Source: Pelagicoccus sp. SDUM812003 (GTDB lineage Bacteria; Verrucomicrobiota; Verrucomicrobiia; Opitutales; Opitutaceae). Taken from it: DNA of 64,000 bases. Of the stretch, positions 16,621 to 26,100 are shown in pieces. Under the pieces are notes generated by a model. The model searched no databases. It was not told where the DNA came from and saw only the letters and a list, made by a program, of their open reading frames with translations. Numbering within the stretch: position 1 is the stretch's first letter; every line of letters begins with the position of its first letter. The DNA is taken from positions 52,501 to 116,500 of the forward strand of contig NZ_JARXHY010000014.1 in the NCBI RefSeq assembly GCF_031127815.1, given 5' to 3'. The position numbers were made by a program, and so were the translations under genes.

Positions 16621-17088
16621 CTAGGTGAGCACCGCGAAGGGAATCATCTCCGGCTCTACCAGCCATTCGAAGTCGTCGTACGACAATCGGATCAGCTCAG
16701 TGTGCGTGCCAGCCGAGAAGGCGATGGTCTCATCCTCCGCCAGCTCCGGAGCTACGAAGACTTTCATACCAAACAAGTTTCCGAACGGCGGGATCGCTCC
16801 CAAATCGCAGCCAGGAAACATGTCGATGAACTCGTCCTCCGTAGCCAAGCAGGCTTCGCGGGCGTTGACGATTTCGGCCATGTAATCCAGGTCGATATGT
16901 TCGGAAGCAGGCAAGACCGCCATGGCGAACTCGCCGTCCAGCTTCACCACCACCGTCTTCGCTAAGTCCCATCCAGACACGTGCGCCTTTGCGGCGACCT
17001 CCTGGGCGGTGTAAGCCGGCGAGTGGGTGATCTTCTCGTACTTGATGCGGTGCATGTCCAAGTACTCTGTTATTCGAGCGATAGGCAT
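16621..17088 (-). CDS. YbaK/ProX-type aminoacyl-tRNA deacylase domain protein
   Basis: This 155-residue protein consists of a single YbaK/EbsC domain. It has the early THSPAYTAQEVAAKAHVSGWDLAKTVVVKLDG segment (about 21-52; conserved lysine in AKTVVVK), and DLGAIPPFGNLFGMKVFVAPELAEDE (about 96-121) near the substrate pocket. Members clear mischarged tRNA in trans, for example Cys- or Ala-tRNA(Pro). It has one of the clearest ribosome binding sites in the window (AGGAGGA ahead of ATG 17088). The exact tRNA substrate is unknown. Confidence 0.87.
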   Translation of the reverse strand: MPIARITEYLDMHRIKYEKITHSPAYTAQEVAAKAHVSGWDLAKTVVVKLDGEFAMAVLPASEHIDLDYMAEIVNAREACLATEDEFIDMFPGCDLGAIPPFGNLFGMKVFVAPELAEDETIAFSAGTHTELIRLSYDDFEWLVEPEMIPFAVLT

Positions 17089-17334
17089 AACGCTCTCCTC
17101 CTATTTGTTTGTTCCGCTACCGAAGGATCCCAATCAGGACCTCCGAAAACGCGCGTCGCAATGCGATCGCGAGGCAACGATGTAAACCGACAAACGTCGG
17201 CGCCACGGCCCTGGGCCATGTCGTCGGCGGCAATGGAGGAATTGTAGCAGCTTATGTCAGGTTGTCCAGATCCGCGCTGCGGCTAATGCCATAAATAGGC
17301 CCTCTAACCCTCGCCTTGCGGCGAAAACCCGACC

Positions 17335-18918
17335 CTAGTCATCGGCCACTCGAAATCGCCAAAAAACGCTATCGGCCCCATCCCCTAGTGGAATCTCCAC
17401 CCGACGCTTGAGAAACGCCTCTTCGCTCTCGAGATCGCTGACTTTCGGAGCTCCCCCCGCCCCCTCCTCCACAGGTTGCCATTGCCGCAGGTCTTCGGAC
17501 CGCTCCCACTGCAGCGTCAGACCCTGGTCCCCCGAGATCCAATCGAATTCCCTCACCAGGGCGTCTCCGTCGACCGACGACTCGATTCGCTCGTCTATGA
17601 TTGCCCGATCGTAGCGGCTCGGATTCGTTCCCAACGCATATTCCAGGACGAGCGGCGTCCCATCGCCGTCCTCATCGGAAAACGGATCCGTGGCAGCCAC
17701 GTCATACCCGAGCTCAAGAAGCCATTCCCCAAACCCTTGGCTGAGCGTCGGCAGCAGCCCTTCGCGAGCCAGGCTTCGATTTGCGTTGTCGGCCCCGAAG
17801 CGATGCCATGAGGACAGGCCGGGGTCGCCAGTCCATTCGATGGCATACACCGATCCATCATAGCAACCAAACAGCAGGCGGCCATCCCCATCGAGGACCG
17901 GTGAAGCGTCGACGTAGTCAGAAACCAAATACTCGAGCACCAGCTCGCCTGCAGGATCCAAGGCAGACACCGAGCTGACGCCCGACCCCAAATAGCAACC
18001 GACAAAAATCCGATCGCTGTCATCGATCGCAGGAGTGGAATAGAACACGTCCCCCACATAGCTTTCCCACAGTTTGACCCCTTCCGTGTCGACGCAGTAC
18101 ACGAAACCGTCATGGCTGGCGAACACCAACGAACCATCGGAAAGCAAGGCGACTCCAGTGTCGATCGCTTCCTCGGCTTGAAACTTCCACAGAAAATCTC
18201 CCTCTGGACTCACCGCGTAGAGCCCACCGTCCCCACCGCCAAAGTAGACCGTACCATCATCACCTATGGTTGGAGAACTCTTGATACGATGATCGACCGG
18301 ATCCTGCGTTTGATCGATCTCGAACTCCCAAAGAGCTTCGCCTGTATTCGAAAACGCATACAGGCTTCCGTCCATCCCTCCCACGAAAATCCGACCAGCG
18401 GAATCGATCGCTGGGGAGCTATCCATTTCCGCACCTACGAAATAGCTCCATCGCAGACCTCCGTCCTTGTCGATCGAATACAGGAATCCGTCCGACGAAC
18501 CGATGAACACGTTTCCCCAAGCATCGAGAGAGGGAGAGCCCACCACCAGATTCCCCGTCTCGAATCGCCAGAGCTCGACACCGTTCGAAGCGTCCACCGC
18601 GTAGAGAGCGTTGTCCCAAGACCCCACGTAGACCGTCGCTTCATCGTGGCTGAGCGTTGGAGTCGAATCTATCCAGTCGGCCGCTTGAAACCGCCAGATC
18701 TCGCTGCCAGACGGAGACAGTGCGTAGAGCCCGTTGTCACGGCTCGCTATGAAGACCGAGCCCGAGCTCGAAACCGCTGGCGAAGCGAAGATGCTGCCGT
18801 TCGTCTGAAACTCCCAAAGCAGATCGCCATCTGCCGCGACACTCGGAAGCGCCCCAGCCAGGCATGATCCAAGCATGACGCTCAGCCCTCTCAATGATCG
18901 TGAAAACGCGGTTGTCAT
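17335..18918 (-). CDS. secreted PQQ-type beta-propeller protein
   Basis: This 527-residue protein has a signal peptide (about residues 1-29, ending SVAA). Repeated blades of about 40 residues follow, with the pattern SP-x-(D/S)-x-G-x-(V/I)-(F/Y)-(V/I)-G-S-x-D-G-x-LYA-(V/I), as in PQQ-binding-like or BamB-like propellers (about residues 30-375). The C-terminal part (about 390-527) contains DPFSDEDGDGTPLVLEYALGTNP, an acidic DxDGDG segment common in secreted verrucomicrobial proteins. It begins 10 bp after the histidine kinase gene and is probably in its operon. It may be a periplasmic or surface scaffold; no enzyme signature was seen. Confidence 0.85.
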   Translation of the reverse strand: MTTAFSRSLRGLSVMLGSCLAGALPSVAADGDLLWEFQTNGSIFASPAVSSSGSVFIASRDNGLYALSPSGSEIWRFQAADWIDSTPTLSHDEATVYVGSWDNALYAVDASNGVELWRFETGNLVVGSPSLDAWGNVFIGSSDGFLYSIDKDGGLRWSYFVGAEMDSSPAIDSAGRIFVGGMDGSLYAFSNTGEALWEFEIDQTQDPVDHRIKSSPTIGDDGTVYFGGGDGGLYAVSPEGDFLWKFQAEEAIDTGVALLSDGSLVFASHDGFVYCVDTEGVKLWESYVGDVFYSTPAIDDSDRIFVGCYLGSGVSSVSALDPAGELVLEYLVSDYVDASPVLDGDGRLLFGCYDGSVYAIEWTGDPGLSSWHRFGADNANRSLAREGLLPTLSQGFGEWLLELGYDVAATDPFSDEDGDGTPLVLEYALGTNPSRYDRAIIDERIESSVDGDALVREFDWISGDQGLTLQWERSEDLRQWQPVEEGAGGAPKVSDLESEEAFLKRRVEIPLGDGADSVFWRFRVADD

Positions 18919-18928
18919 ATCGCCATCC

Positions 18929-20338
18929 CTAAAGCTCGTCCTCCACCGGGAAACGGAGTTCGAAACAGGAGCCCTCCGCAGAGCTTCGCTTCAGCTCCAA
19001 CGAACCTCCCAAATGCAAGGCCAACTGTCTGCAGATCGAAAGCCCGATGCCCGCTCCACCGCTTTTCGAACTCGGCACAGGCGAGAAAAGCCTGTCTCTC
19101 ATCTCTTCCGGAATCCCTGGGCCTGTATCCAAAACGCATACACGGAAGTGTCCCTCCTGCCGATCGATTCGCGCCTCGATCCGATCGCCCGGCCTCGCTG
19201 CCTCCAGCGAGTTCTGGACAAGATTGCTCGCGATGAGCAAAACGATGTTTCCTCGATAGCTGCTGATCGTATCCGCGGCACCGGATTGGCAGACAAAGCT
19301 CAGCGAACGAGCGACCGCCGCTTCGCCCATGCGTCGCTCCAGCTCCCCAGCGATCTCATCTAGACTGATCTCGTATCCAGTCTCTGAATTCACATCCTGC
19401 AAAAGAGCTACCACCTCCTGAACCATGCGTTGCATCCGTCGCGCGGCCTCTTGCGCCCCACGCCACTCCTCGTCGCCAAGATCTCCCGAAGCGCTCGGCC
19501 CCGCCTGCATCACCTGCTGAAGACCCGCTAGCGGATTCTTCAGACCATGCATCAAATGAGCGGCGACCGGTCCTAGAGCCGAGGTGCGGGCCAGCGAGGC
19601 AAGCTCCGCATTCGCTTTTTCCAGACGACGGGACTGCGCCATGATGCTCCGATTCGCTTTGGAAAGACGCCACCAAGCAGCGCCAAACAGCCCCGCGATG
19701 AGCAGACCTCCGATCCCCACCGCAACGCCTGCCTGCCTCCGCAATCGTCGATCGAGCAAAGCGAACGACGCCTCGATCTCCGCTCCGTCCAAAAGATAGC
19801 GAACAACCCCGAGCGATTGCCCCATTCGGCTGGATGCCAAAGGAAGGTAAAGCTCGAGAACGGCAAAGCGATCGAAGGCATCGGTCCCGCCGCGCACGAA
19901 CTGGCCAAACGGCGTCTGTTCATGGTACTCGGACAGCGCCTCTCCAGCGAGCACGGTTTGCCAACGCGATGCTTCCAGCCCACGAGCCTCGACCTCGTCG
20001 GATGAGGTTCTTGCCAATTCCCCGTCCGGGGAATAAAGCTGCACCGCGAAAACGCCTTTAGCGGTCGCGGTCTCGATCAAGATCTCCCACAACTCGGTAT
20101 CGCTGAGACCTTCGAACTCAAAGATGAAACCACGCTCGAACTCCGCTTGATCGATCTGATTCTGTATCAGCAGCGCCAATACCTGCGCATCGCGAGACTT
20201 TATCTGATCTCGAATATCCCGCCTCAGACTCCAGGTAACGCCTGCCACGACAAAAGCGAACACCAGCAGCAAGGCGAGGAGCGATCCGGTTCCGACCGCC
20301 CACGCCCCTTTTCCTTTCGAGTCAAAACGCCTTTGCAT
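18929..20338 (-). CDS. membrane sensor histidine kinase
   Basis: This 469-residue kinase has two membrane segments (about 13-36 and 205-224) flanking a periplasmic sensor region of about 165 residues. A dimerisation domain follows with the phospho-acceptor histidine in HGLKNPLAG (H264). The ATPase domain has the N-box NLVQNSLEA, DTGPGIPEE and GGAGIGLSICRQ. It lacks a HAMP consensus and resembles NtrB-type kinases. No response regulator is adjacent; the nearest is the NtrC-type gene near 32 kb. It lies between a beta-barrel-like gene (33 bp upstream) and the propeller gene (10 bp downstream). Confidence 0.93.
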   Translation of the reverse strand: MQRRFDSKGKGAWAVGTGSLLALLLVFAFVVAGVTWSLRRDIRDQIKSRDAQVLALLIQNQIDQAEFERGFIFEFEGLSDTELWEILIETATAKGVFAVQLYSPDGELARTSSDEVEARGLEASRWQTVLAGEALSEYHEQTPFGQFVRGGTDAFDRFAVLELYLPLASSRMGQSLGVVRYLLDGAEIEASFALLDRRLRRQAGVAVGIGGLLIAGLFGAAWWRLSKANRSIMAQSRRLEKANAELASLARTSALGPVAAHLMHGLKNPLAGLQQVMQAGPSASGDLGDEEWRGAQEAARRMQRMVQEVVALLQDVNSETGYEISLDEIAGELERRMGEAAVARSLSFVCQSGAADTISSYRGNIVLLIASNLVQNSLEAARPGDRIEARIDRQEGHFRVCVLDTGPGIPEEMRDRLFSPVPSSKSGGAGIGLSICRQLALHLGGSLELKRSSAEGSCFELRFPVEDEL

Positions 20339-20371
20339 CAGCTACTTTTTCCATTCGTCACTTTGTTCCTG

Positions 20372-21589
20372 CTAGAGCCCTTGAAAGAGGCTGACTCCTA
20401 GCATCACGCTTTCTCCCCGATATGACAACCCATTCGCATTGGAGTCCTTATCGTCGCCAGACCCTCTAAGGAAGAGGCGAGCTTTCGGAGACAGGCGCCG
20501 CGACAAGTCGAAACTCCAGCGAAACGAATCGTCCTTTCGCGTATCGTCCTGACCGAGAACCGCCGGGCGACGATCATAGTCCACCTCGCCCAATCGAGCC
20601 TCTACCGACAGCTCCCAGGCTCCGAAGTGGAAAACCGCCTTCTGCCGCAGCGACCATTCGCCCCGACCGTAAAACGACCCTTCGGTTTCGCTCTCATCAC
20701 GAAACAAGAGCTGAGTCTTGCCACCCCGCCAGAATCCCTGCTCACGGCTATGCTCCCACTGCAGGCCCCACTCTCTTAGATCCAGGTCCAACGCTCGATC
20801 AAGCCTCTCCCCTCGAGCCGATCGCGACAAGCGCTGCTCGTAGTTTTCCCGTTCCATGGACGCTGCGATCTTGAAGGTTCCAAAACGTCCTGCGTCGAGT
20901 TTGTAGAACGCTTCCGAGCCCAAGGTATCGTACGCTTCGCCCGGAATGTCGTAGTCCGCTCGCGAATACCGGGTTTGAATTCCCGCGAGTCCATTCGACA
21001 TCAGGCTCCGTTCCAAGCTGACGACGAGCCCGGGTTCGCGAAAGCGGATACGAGCCGCGTCGATCTCAAACTCCTGAGCTGAGCGGTCGTATGCTTGCAC
21101 CGTATGCACCGCCTCCATGCCGGTGGACAGTTTCCACCGATCGCCCAAGCGACGACCTACCGAAGCTTGTGCCAGAAACAGGTTTTCCGTATCAAGTCCA
21201 TCGATACCGTCAAACCAGCGAATCTCCCCATAGACCATGATGGTGGTCTCCAATCGGTGGCCCAAAGCCGGCTTGAACGCCAGGTAGTCGAACTCCGTCT
21301 CCAGAAAAGCCGCGTCCACGCCGCCCGTCTCCTCAAGCAGCACATTGTTTTTCCAACCAAATCCAGCCGCGAGCGACGCTTCCTGCGTCCAGTCAACCAT
21401 CGACTGAATCATTTCCTCGAGTTCAGCCAGCTCGGCGAGCTCCTCCTCGACCCCAAGCTCCGCCTCGTCTTCAGCAAATATCAAATCGCTGAGCCAGTCG
21501 AGATCGTCAACTGGCTCCGGATCCTCCTGAGCGAAGCTGGATACTGAAGCCAGAGCGAGGCTTAAAAGCGTTTTCCGGAAGGATGGCAT
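20372..21589 (-). CDS. predicted outer-membrane beta-barrel-like protein of unknown function
   Basis: This is a 405-residue protein with a signal peptide (FRKTLLSLALASVSSFAQ). A very acidic segment (about 22-65) is followed by a series of amphipathic strands with alternating hydrophobic and charged residues, such as FGTFKIAASMERENYEQRLS and KAVFHFGAWELSVEARLGEV. This is the pattern of a beta-barrel. No family was recognised. The ATG at 21589 starts at the signal peptide; an upstream extension of 28 residues has no such feature. It is probably the first gene of an operon with the histidine kinase and propeller genes. Confidence 0.72.
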   Translation of the reverse strand: MPSFRKTLLSLALASVSSFAQEDPEPVDDLDWLSDLIFAEDEAELGVEEELAELAELEEMIQSMVDWTQEASLAAGFGWKNNVLLEETGGVDAAFLETEFDYLAFKPALGHRLETTIMVYGEIRWFDGIDGLDTENLFLAQASVGRRLGDRWKLSTGMEAVHTVQAYDRSAQEFEIDAARIRFREPGLVVSLERSLMSNGLAGIQTRYSRADYDIPGEAYDTLGSEAFYKLDAGRFGTFKIAASMERENYEQRLSRSARGERLDRALDLDLREWGLQWEHSREQGFWRGGKTQLLFRDESETEGSFYGRGEWSLRQKAVFHFGAWELSVEARLGEVDYDRRPAVLGQDDTRKDDSFRWSFDLSRRLSPKARLFLRGSGDDKDSNANGLSYRGESVMLGVSLFQGL

Positions 21590-21654
21590 TCCGACGTGTC
21601 CCCGGGGGACTTCTATTTGATGGCGCGAGGGGTTGACATTTTCGAAACGGTCAG

Positions 21655-21684
21655 GGCGCGGGCGGGAATTCACCCACCCGCGCC
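21655..21684 (-). terminator. GC-rich hairpin between two minus-strand genes
   Basis: An 8-bp GC-rich stem (GGCGCGGG with CCCGCGCC), extendable inward, lies between the coiled-coil gene and the beta-barrel-like gene downstream. It has no T-run, so it may be a weak or factor-assisted terminator or a processing hairpin. Confidence 0.35.
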
Positions 21685-21721
21685 ATTCATTCGCAATGAC
21701 TAGAAATCAAGCCACAGGTCC

Positions 21722-22639
21722 TCAACCTTCAGGACGACGGTCGCCATCCTGGTCATCCCGAAGATCCTGGATCGCCTGACGGCGGCGTTCCTTGATATCA
21801 TCATGAACATCCTTCAACTCGTCGATAAGCGCTCGACGATACTCCTCGCGTTCCTCACGGGTCATTCCCTTCATTTCCTCGCGAGCCTCCTGCTTGCGGG
21901 CCCGTACCTGCTGGCGCAAGGCGTGAATATCGTTTCTGAGCTCGCGCATCGCATCGGACATGGGGCCTCTCTCCAGCTCGACGCGATCCCGCCGATTGTC
22001 TCGAATCAGCTCCCGTAGCGAGCTCGCCAGCTCCTTGCGTTGAGCGATCAATTCGGCGTTTTCCTCTTCGAATTGCTCCTTGGCCGACGCGATCTCCTCC
22101 CGCGTGGCGTCCTCTCCCAGTTCATCCCGTATGGCCCGCCACTGCTCCGCAAGAGACTGCTTCAGCTCGCGGTACTCCTCCAGAAGAGCCTGCCCCTCCT
22201 CGCCAAGGTTTTCCCCGTCGAAACGCTCGCGAAAGTCCGCCCGAAGCTCAGTCACGACCGAGTACCTCAGCTCCTTCGCCGTCTCGATCTCGTCGGCGTA
22301 ATCCGACATGAAGGCGTCTCGAGCCGCCTTCCATGCCTGGTTGCCCGCTCCAATGTCCGGACGATAGTCGGCTTCCCAGGCATCGGAAATCGCCTGCAAG
22401 GTGTCGCGCAGCGCCACCACGTCCTGCTGCAGCCCTTCCGGCAGCGTGTCCAGATTTGCCAAGGCTCGCGCCAGCAGCTGATCATTGGGGCGCATGATGG
22501 GGTTGAGGGGGCGGTCACGGTTCAAGGCGTATCCAGTTTCCGGATCTGATCCGTCACCGGATTGAGCAAGGACCGAGCTCGTCAGGATGCCCGCAGACAA
22601 CGCCATCAGGCCCGCGAGGGATTTTATTCTTATTTTCAT
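21722..22639 (-). CDS. secreted, highly charged coiled-coil protein
   Basis: This is a 305-residue protein with a signal peptide ending near residue 26 (SVLAQ). The rest is almost entirely helical, rich in Glu, Arg, Lys and Gln with heptad-like spacing, for example between about 120 and 290. There is no family I recognise; the size and charge recall periplasmic Spy/CpxP-like or scaffold proteins, but their LTxxQ motif was not seen. The start at ATG 22639 has GGAGAAG in front. A separate promoter is likely because 499 bp of non-coding DNA lies upstream. Confidence 0.75.
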   Translation of the reverse strand: MKIRIKSLAGLMALSAGILTSSVLAQSGDGSDPETGYALNRDRPLNPIMRPNDQLLARALANLDTLPEGLQQDVVALRDTLQAISDAWEADYRPDIGAGNQAWKAARDAFMSDYADEIETAKELRYSVVTELRADFRERFDGENLGEEGQALLEEYRELKQSLAEQWRAIRDELGEDATREEIASAKEQFEEENAELIAQRKELASSLRELIRDNRRDRVELERGPMSDAMRELRNDIHALRQQVRARKQEAREEMKGMTREEREEYRRALIDELKDVHDDIKERRRQAIQDLRDDQDGDRRPEG

Positions 22640-23138
22640 GATACTTCTCCAATTGTTCGGTTTTTCAGCTGGCGACTGAATCCCAACTTGCAGGGCGTGC
22701 GCCACGTTCCGCCAATCAATCCCAAGTCCCTTTCCTTCAGTTTTTTATATTCTTTCCAAAGAATTGTACCGACCGGTTCTAGGGCTGAATCCGGGCATTA
22801 TTTCCCATTTTTCGACACGAATTTGGCAGACATCCGGGGACTATTTCCCGCCGAGGCCGGAGCCTCGCGGGCGATTGGGAAGCACTACCCACTCCCCCCT
22901 TGAGCAACCCTACAGACCAAGTGCCGACAAGCGGCAACGGCCCGTAGACCCAGCGGCCTATCAGTTTCCCTGTATCTAATATTTGATTACTTAATACCCG
23001 CCTTTCCCGTTGATTCGCCTCAGGCATCCCCTGATATCAGGCTCAGGTCTCATCCAACTCTTCATCCAACTTGAGCTCCCTCGCCTGTCGTAGCGCTGGG
23101 CCGCCTCATTCCAGAATCCAACTCCAACTCTAGCCTAA
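22640..23138. other. long divergent intergenic region with paired direct repeats
   Basis: No gene was recognised. Two 18-bp near-identical direct repeats (ATCCGGGCATTATTTCCC at 22789-22806 and ATCCGGGGACTATTTCCC at 22832-22849) are spaced 43 bp, about four helical turns. They may be activator or repressor sites for the minus-strand coiled-coil gene or the plus-strand giant gene. Confidence 0.5.
22789..22849. repeat. two 18-bp direct repeats 43 bp apart
   Basis: The copies at 22789-22806 and 22832-22849 differ at three positions. Both contain ATCCGGG and ATTTCCC arms, which are close to mutually complementary-symmetric but not perfect palindromes. The repeats lie between divergent genes. Confidence 0.6.
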
Positions 23139-26100
23139 ATGAGCGTTACTCTAGCCATTCTTAGACGCTTTCCGAGCGTCGCTTTCCTAGCCGTCCTATC
23201 AGTCGGTCTGGCAACGCCTCCGGTCTTGGCGCAGCAATCTGGCGTGCTGCGCGAGGTATGGACCAATCTCAGCGGTTCGGACATCGATCACCTCCTCGAA
23301 AGCCCCAACTACCCCTCTTCTCCAACGATCAGGGATGTTCTGCCTGGCTTCTCAGCGCCACCCAACTTTGCGGACAGCTACGGGACGCGCCTTCGGGCCT
23401 ACCTGACGCCGAGCGTGAGCGGCGACTACCATTTCTGGATCGCTGGCGACGATCGCTGCGCCCTGTATTTCGGAGAAGAGGGAACAGCTAGCAGCGCTGA
23501 ACTCGTCGCCTACGTTCCGGGGCACACCGGCGCGAGCGAGTGGGAAAAGTATCAGGAGCAGCGTTCCGGCCCCCTTCCGCTCATCGCCGGCCGGACCTAC
23601 TACCTCGAAGCGCTTCATAAGGAGGGCAGCGGCGGAGACCGTGTCTCGGTTCACTGGGAACGCATCAACGGCTTCGAACGAAGCCCCATTCCCAGCGCCA
23701 TGCTTGCTCCCTACGAACAGGCACCCGATTTCGATCCAGAACGAACACTGTATCTGGAAGCTGGAGACGATCGGGAAATCTATCTCCCTCGCGAAAGCGT
23801 ACAACTCGATGGCAGCCTATTCGCCAAGGGACTCTCATCCGAAGAGGCGTCGATCGCGTGGACGCAGATCGAGGGGAGTTCCGTAGATATCCAAGACGCG
23901 AATACGCTGGCTCCTACCATTAGCTCCACTTCGCCCGGCAGCGTGACCTTGCAGCTTTCCGTATCAGCGAACGGAGAAACGCGAACGGACCAGCTAACCG
24001 TGACCACACATCAAGCGTTGGCGACGGGAACTGGGACGTTTACCCAGGAAATCTGGCTCGGCATTGGCGGCGGCCAGATTGAAGACCTCGTCGACTCGAA
24101 TGACTATCCAACCCGACCGCACTTGATTCGCGAGACCGATACGCTCACTGGCCCTCGCCACTGGGGCGATCTCTACGGCGTGCGCACAAGAGGCAGAATC
24201 ACGCCTCCGAAAACCGGAGACTACACCTTCTACGTCATGGGCGACGACGCGACCGCTCTTTTCATCAGCTCCGACCGCACCGAAGAAAACGTGGAGCTAG
24301 TGGCGTTCACTCCAGAACGCACTTCGGAAAACACCTGGACCCAATTCCCCGAACAGGCATCCGCCCCTATTCGCCTCGAAAAAGGCAAGCAATACTACCT
24401 GGAGCTTCTTTATGTCGACAAATGGGGTGGCGACTACCACGGAGCGGCCTGGAGCATCGACGGAGGCCCGATCCAGCTCCTTGCTGGCGAGTTCTTCATT
24501 TCCGAATCGATCGAACAAACGGATACGCCACCGTTTGAGGACGCAGGCAGCTTTGCTGTGGAAGCGGGCCCGAACCAATCGCTCTACCTTCCGGACAGTG
24601 AAACGAAGCTCAATGGGGCGGCCCATCGCATCAGCCAATCTCCTGAGATTGAATCCGTGGAGTGGATACAAGTTTCAGGGCCTAGCGCCATCCTAAGCAG
24701 TCCGAATTCCAACGAGACCGCTGTCACGCTCTCCACTCCTGGCGAATACGTATTCGAATTCTCGGGTACCATGGCTGAAGAAACGGCCCGCGATCGCGTC
24801 ACGGTTTCCTTAAACGCGCCCCTTTCCGAAAATACCGGAAAATTCACCCGTGAAGTATGGCTCGATCTAAAAGGATCCTCAGTTGACGACCTGCTGACTT
24901 CGCCACGGTATCCAGATCATCCCGACATCGTAGACCAGCTGACGAGCTTGACCGGCCCCAAGAACTGGGAAGACCGCTTTGGCGTTCGGGCGAGCGGCTA
25001 CCTGATCCCAACTCGCACGGGTCCTTACACTTTCTACCTGTCGGCTGACGAGTCCGCGACGCTCAAGCTCTCTCCGGACAACTCGCGGGAAAACGCCGTT
25101 CAGATCGCCTCTTCATCACGCCGCAACGAAGGCGACTACCGAGACGAAAACCAGATCTCGGACCCCATACAACTCGTGGCCAATCAGCGCTACTACATCG
25201 AGGTCCTGCACAAGGAGGAGTGGGGAAACGACCATTTCCAAGTCGAGTGGAGCTTTGGCGAAGAGAACGCTCCGACGCCCGTCGGAGGCGGTCAGATTGA
25301 ACCCTTCGAGCCAAACCGGGAAACGTTTGATCCAGATCTGGCGGAGTACGCCTACGCGGGCCGAGATCGGCACTACTACTTGCCCACCTCTCAAATCGAG
25401 CTGCAAGGAGAGATTCTCGTCGTGGGCGAGAGAGACTACTATCATACCGCAGAATGGACCTACATCGGCGACATTCCCGGCGTGGAACTGATCGATCCGA
25501 AGGGCGTTTCGGCCAAGGCGAATCTGCCCGGAGCCGGCTCTTACTCGTTCCGCCTCACCTTGCGGACCGAAAGCGGCATCCACTACGATGACGTATCCAT
25601 TATCATACTACCTCCACTTAGCGAGGAAACCGGAGGTCTTCTCCGCTCCGTCTGGCTCAACGTGGACGGCTCAAGCGTCAGCGAGATGATGATGGATGGC
25701 ACGCTACTCGACCCGCCGAGCTTCGAGGACATCCTTCCGAAATCCGAGACGCCCGTCGACTGGACTGACGCGTACGCGACTCGCCTCTTGGGCTACATCC
25801 ATCCGCCCGCCAGCGGAGACTATCAGTTCTGGATCGCGGCGGACGATATGGCCCAGCTTCGCATCAGCTCTAGCGAGGACCCTGAAGCGAGCGTGCTCGT
25901 GGCTGAACTGATGCGATCGGTCGGTCACCGTCAGTGGGATCGCTACGAGGAACAGGCCAGCGCCCCCATTCCACTGGAGGCGGGCAAGAGATACTTCGTC
26001 GAAGCCCTGCAAAAGGAGTCTCGCTACAGCGACAACCTTTCCATCGCGTGGAGCGGGCCTGGTCTCAACCAGCGAGAGGTGATCACCGCTGGCTACCTCT

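Noticed and set aside
17305-17330. TCGCC-GCAA-GGCGA hairpin after the propeller gene as a terminator
   Set aside because: There is no T-run after it on the minus strand; the stem is short.
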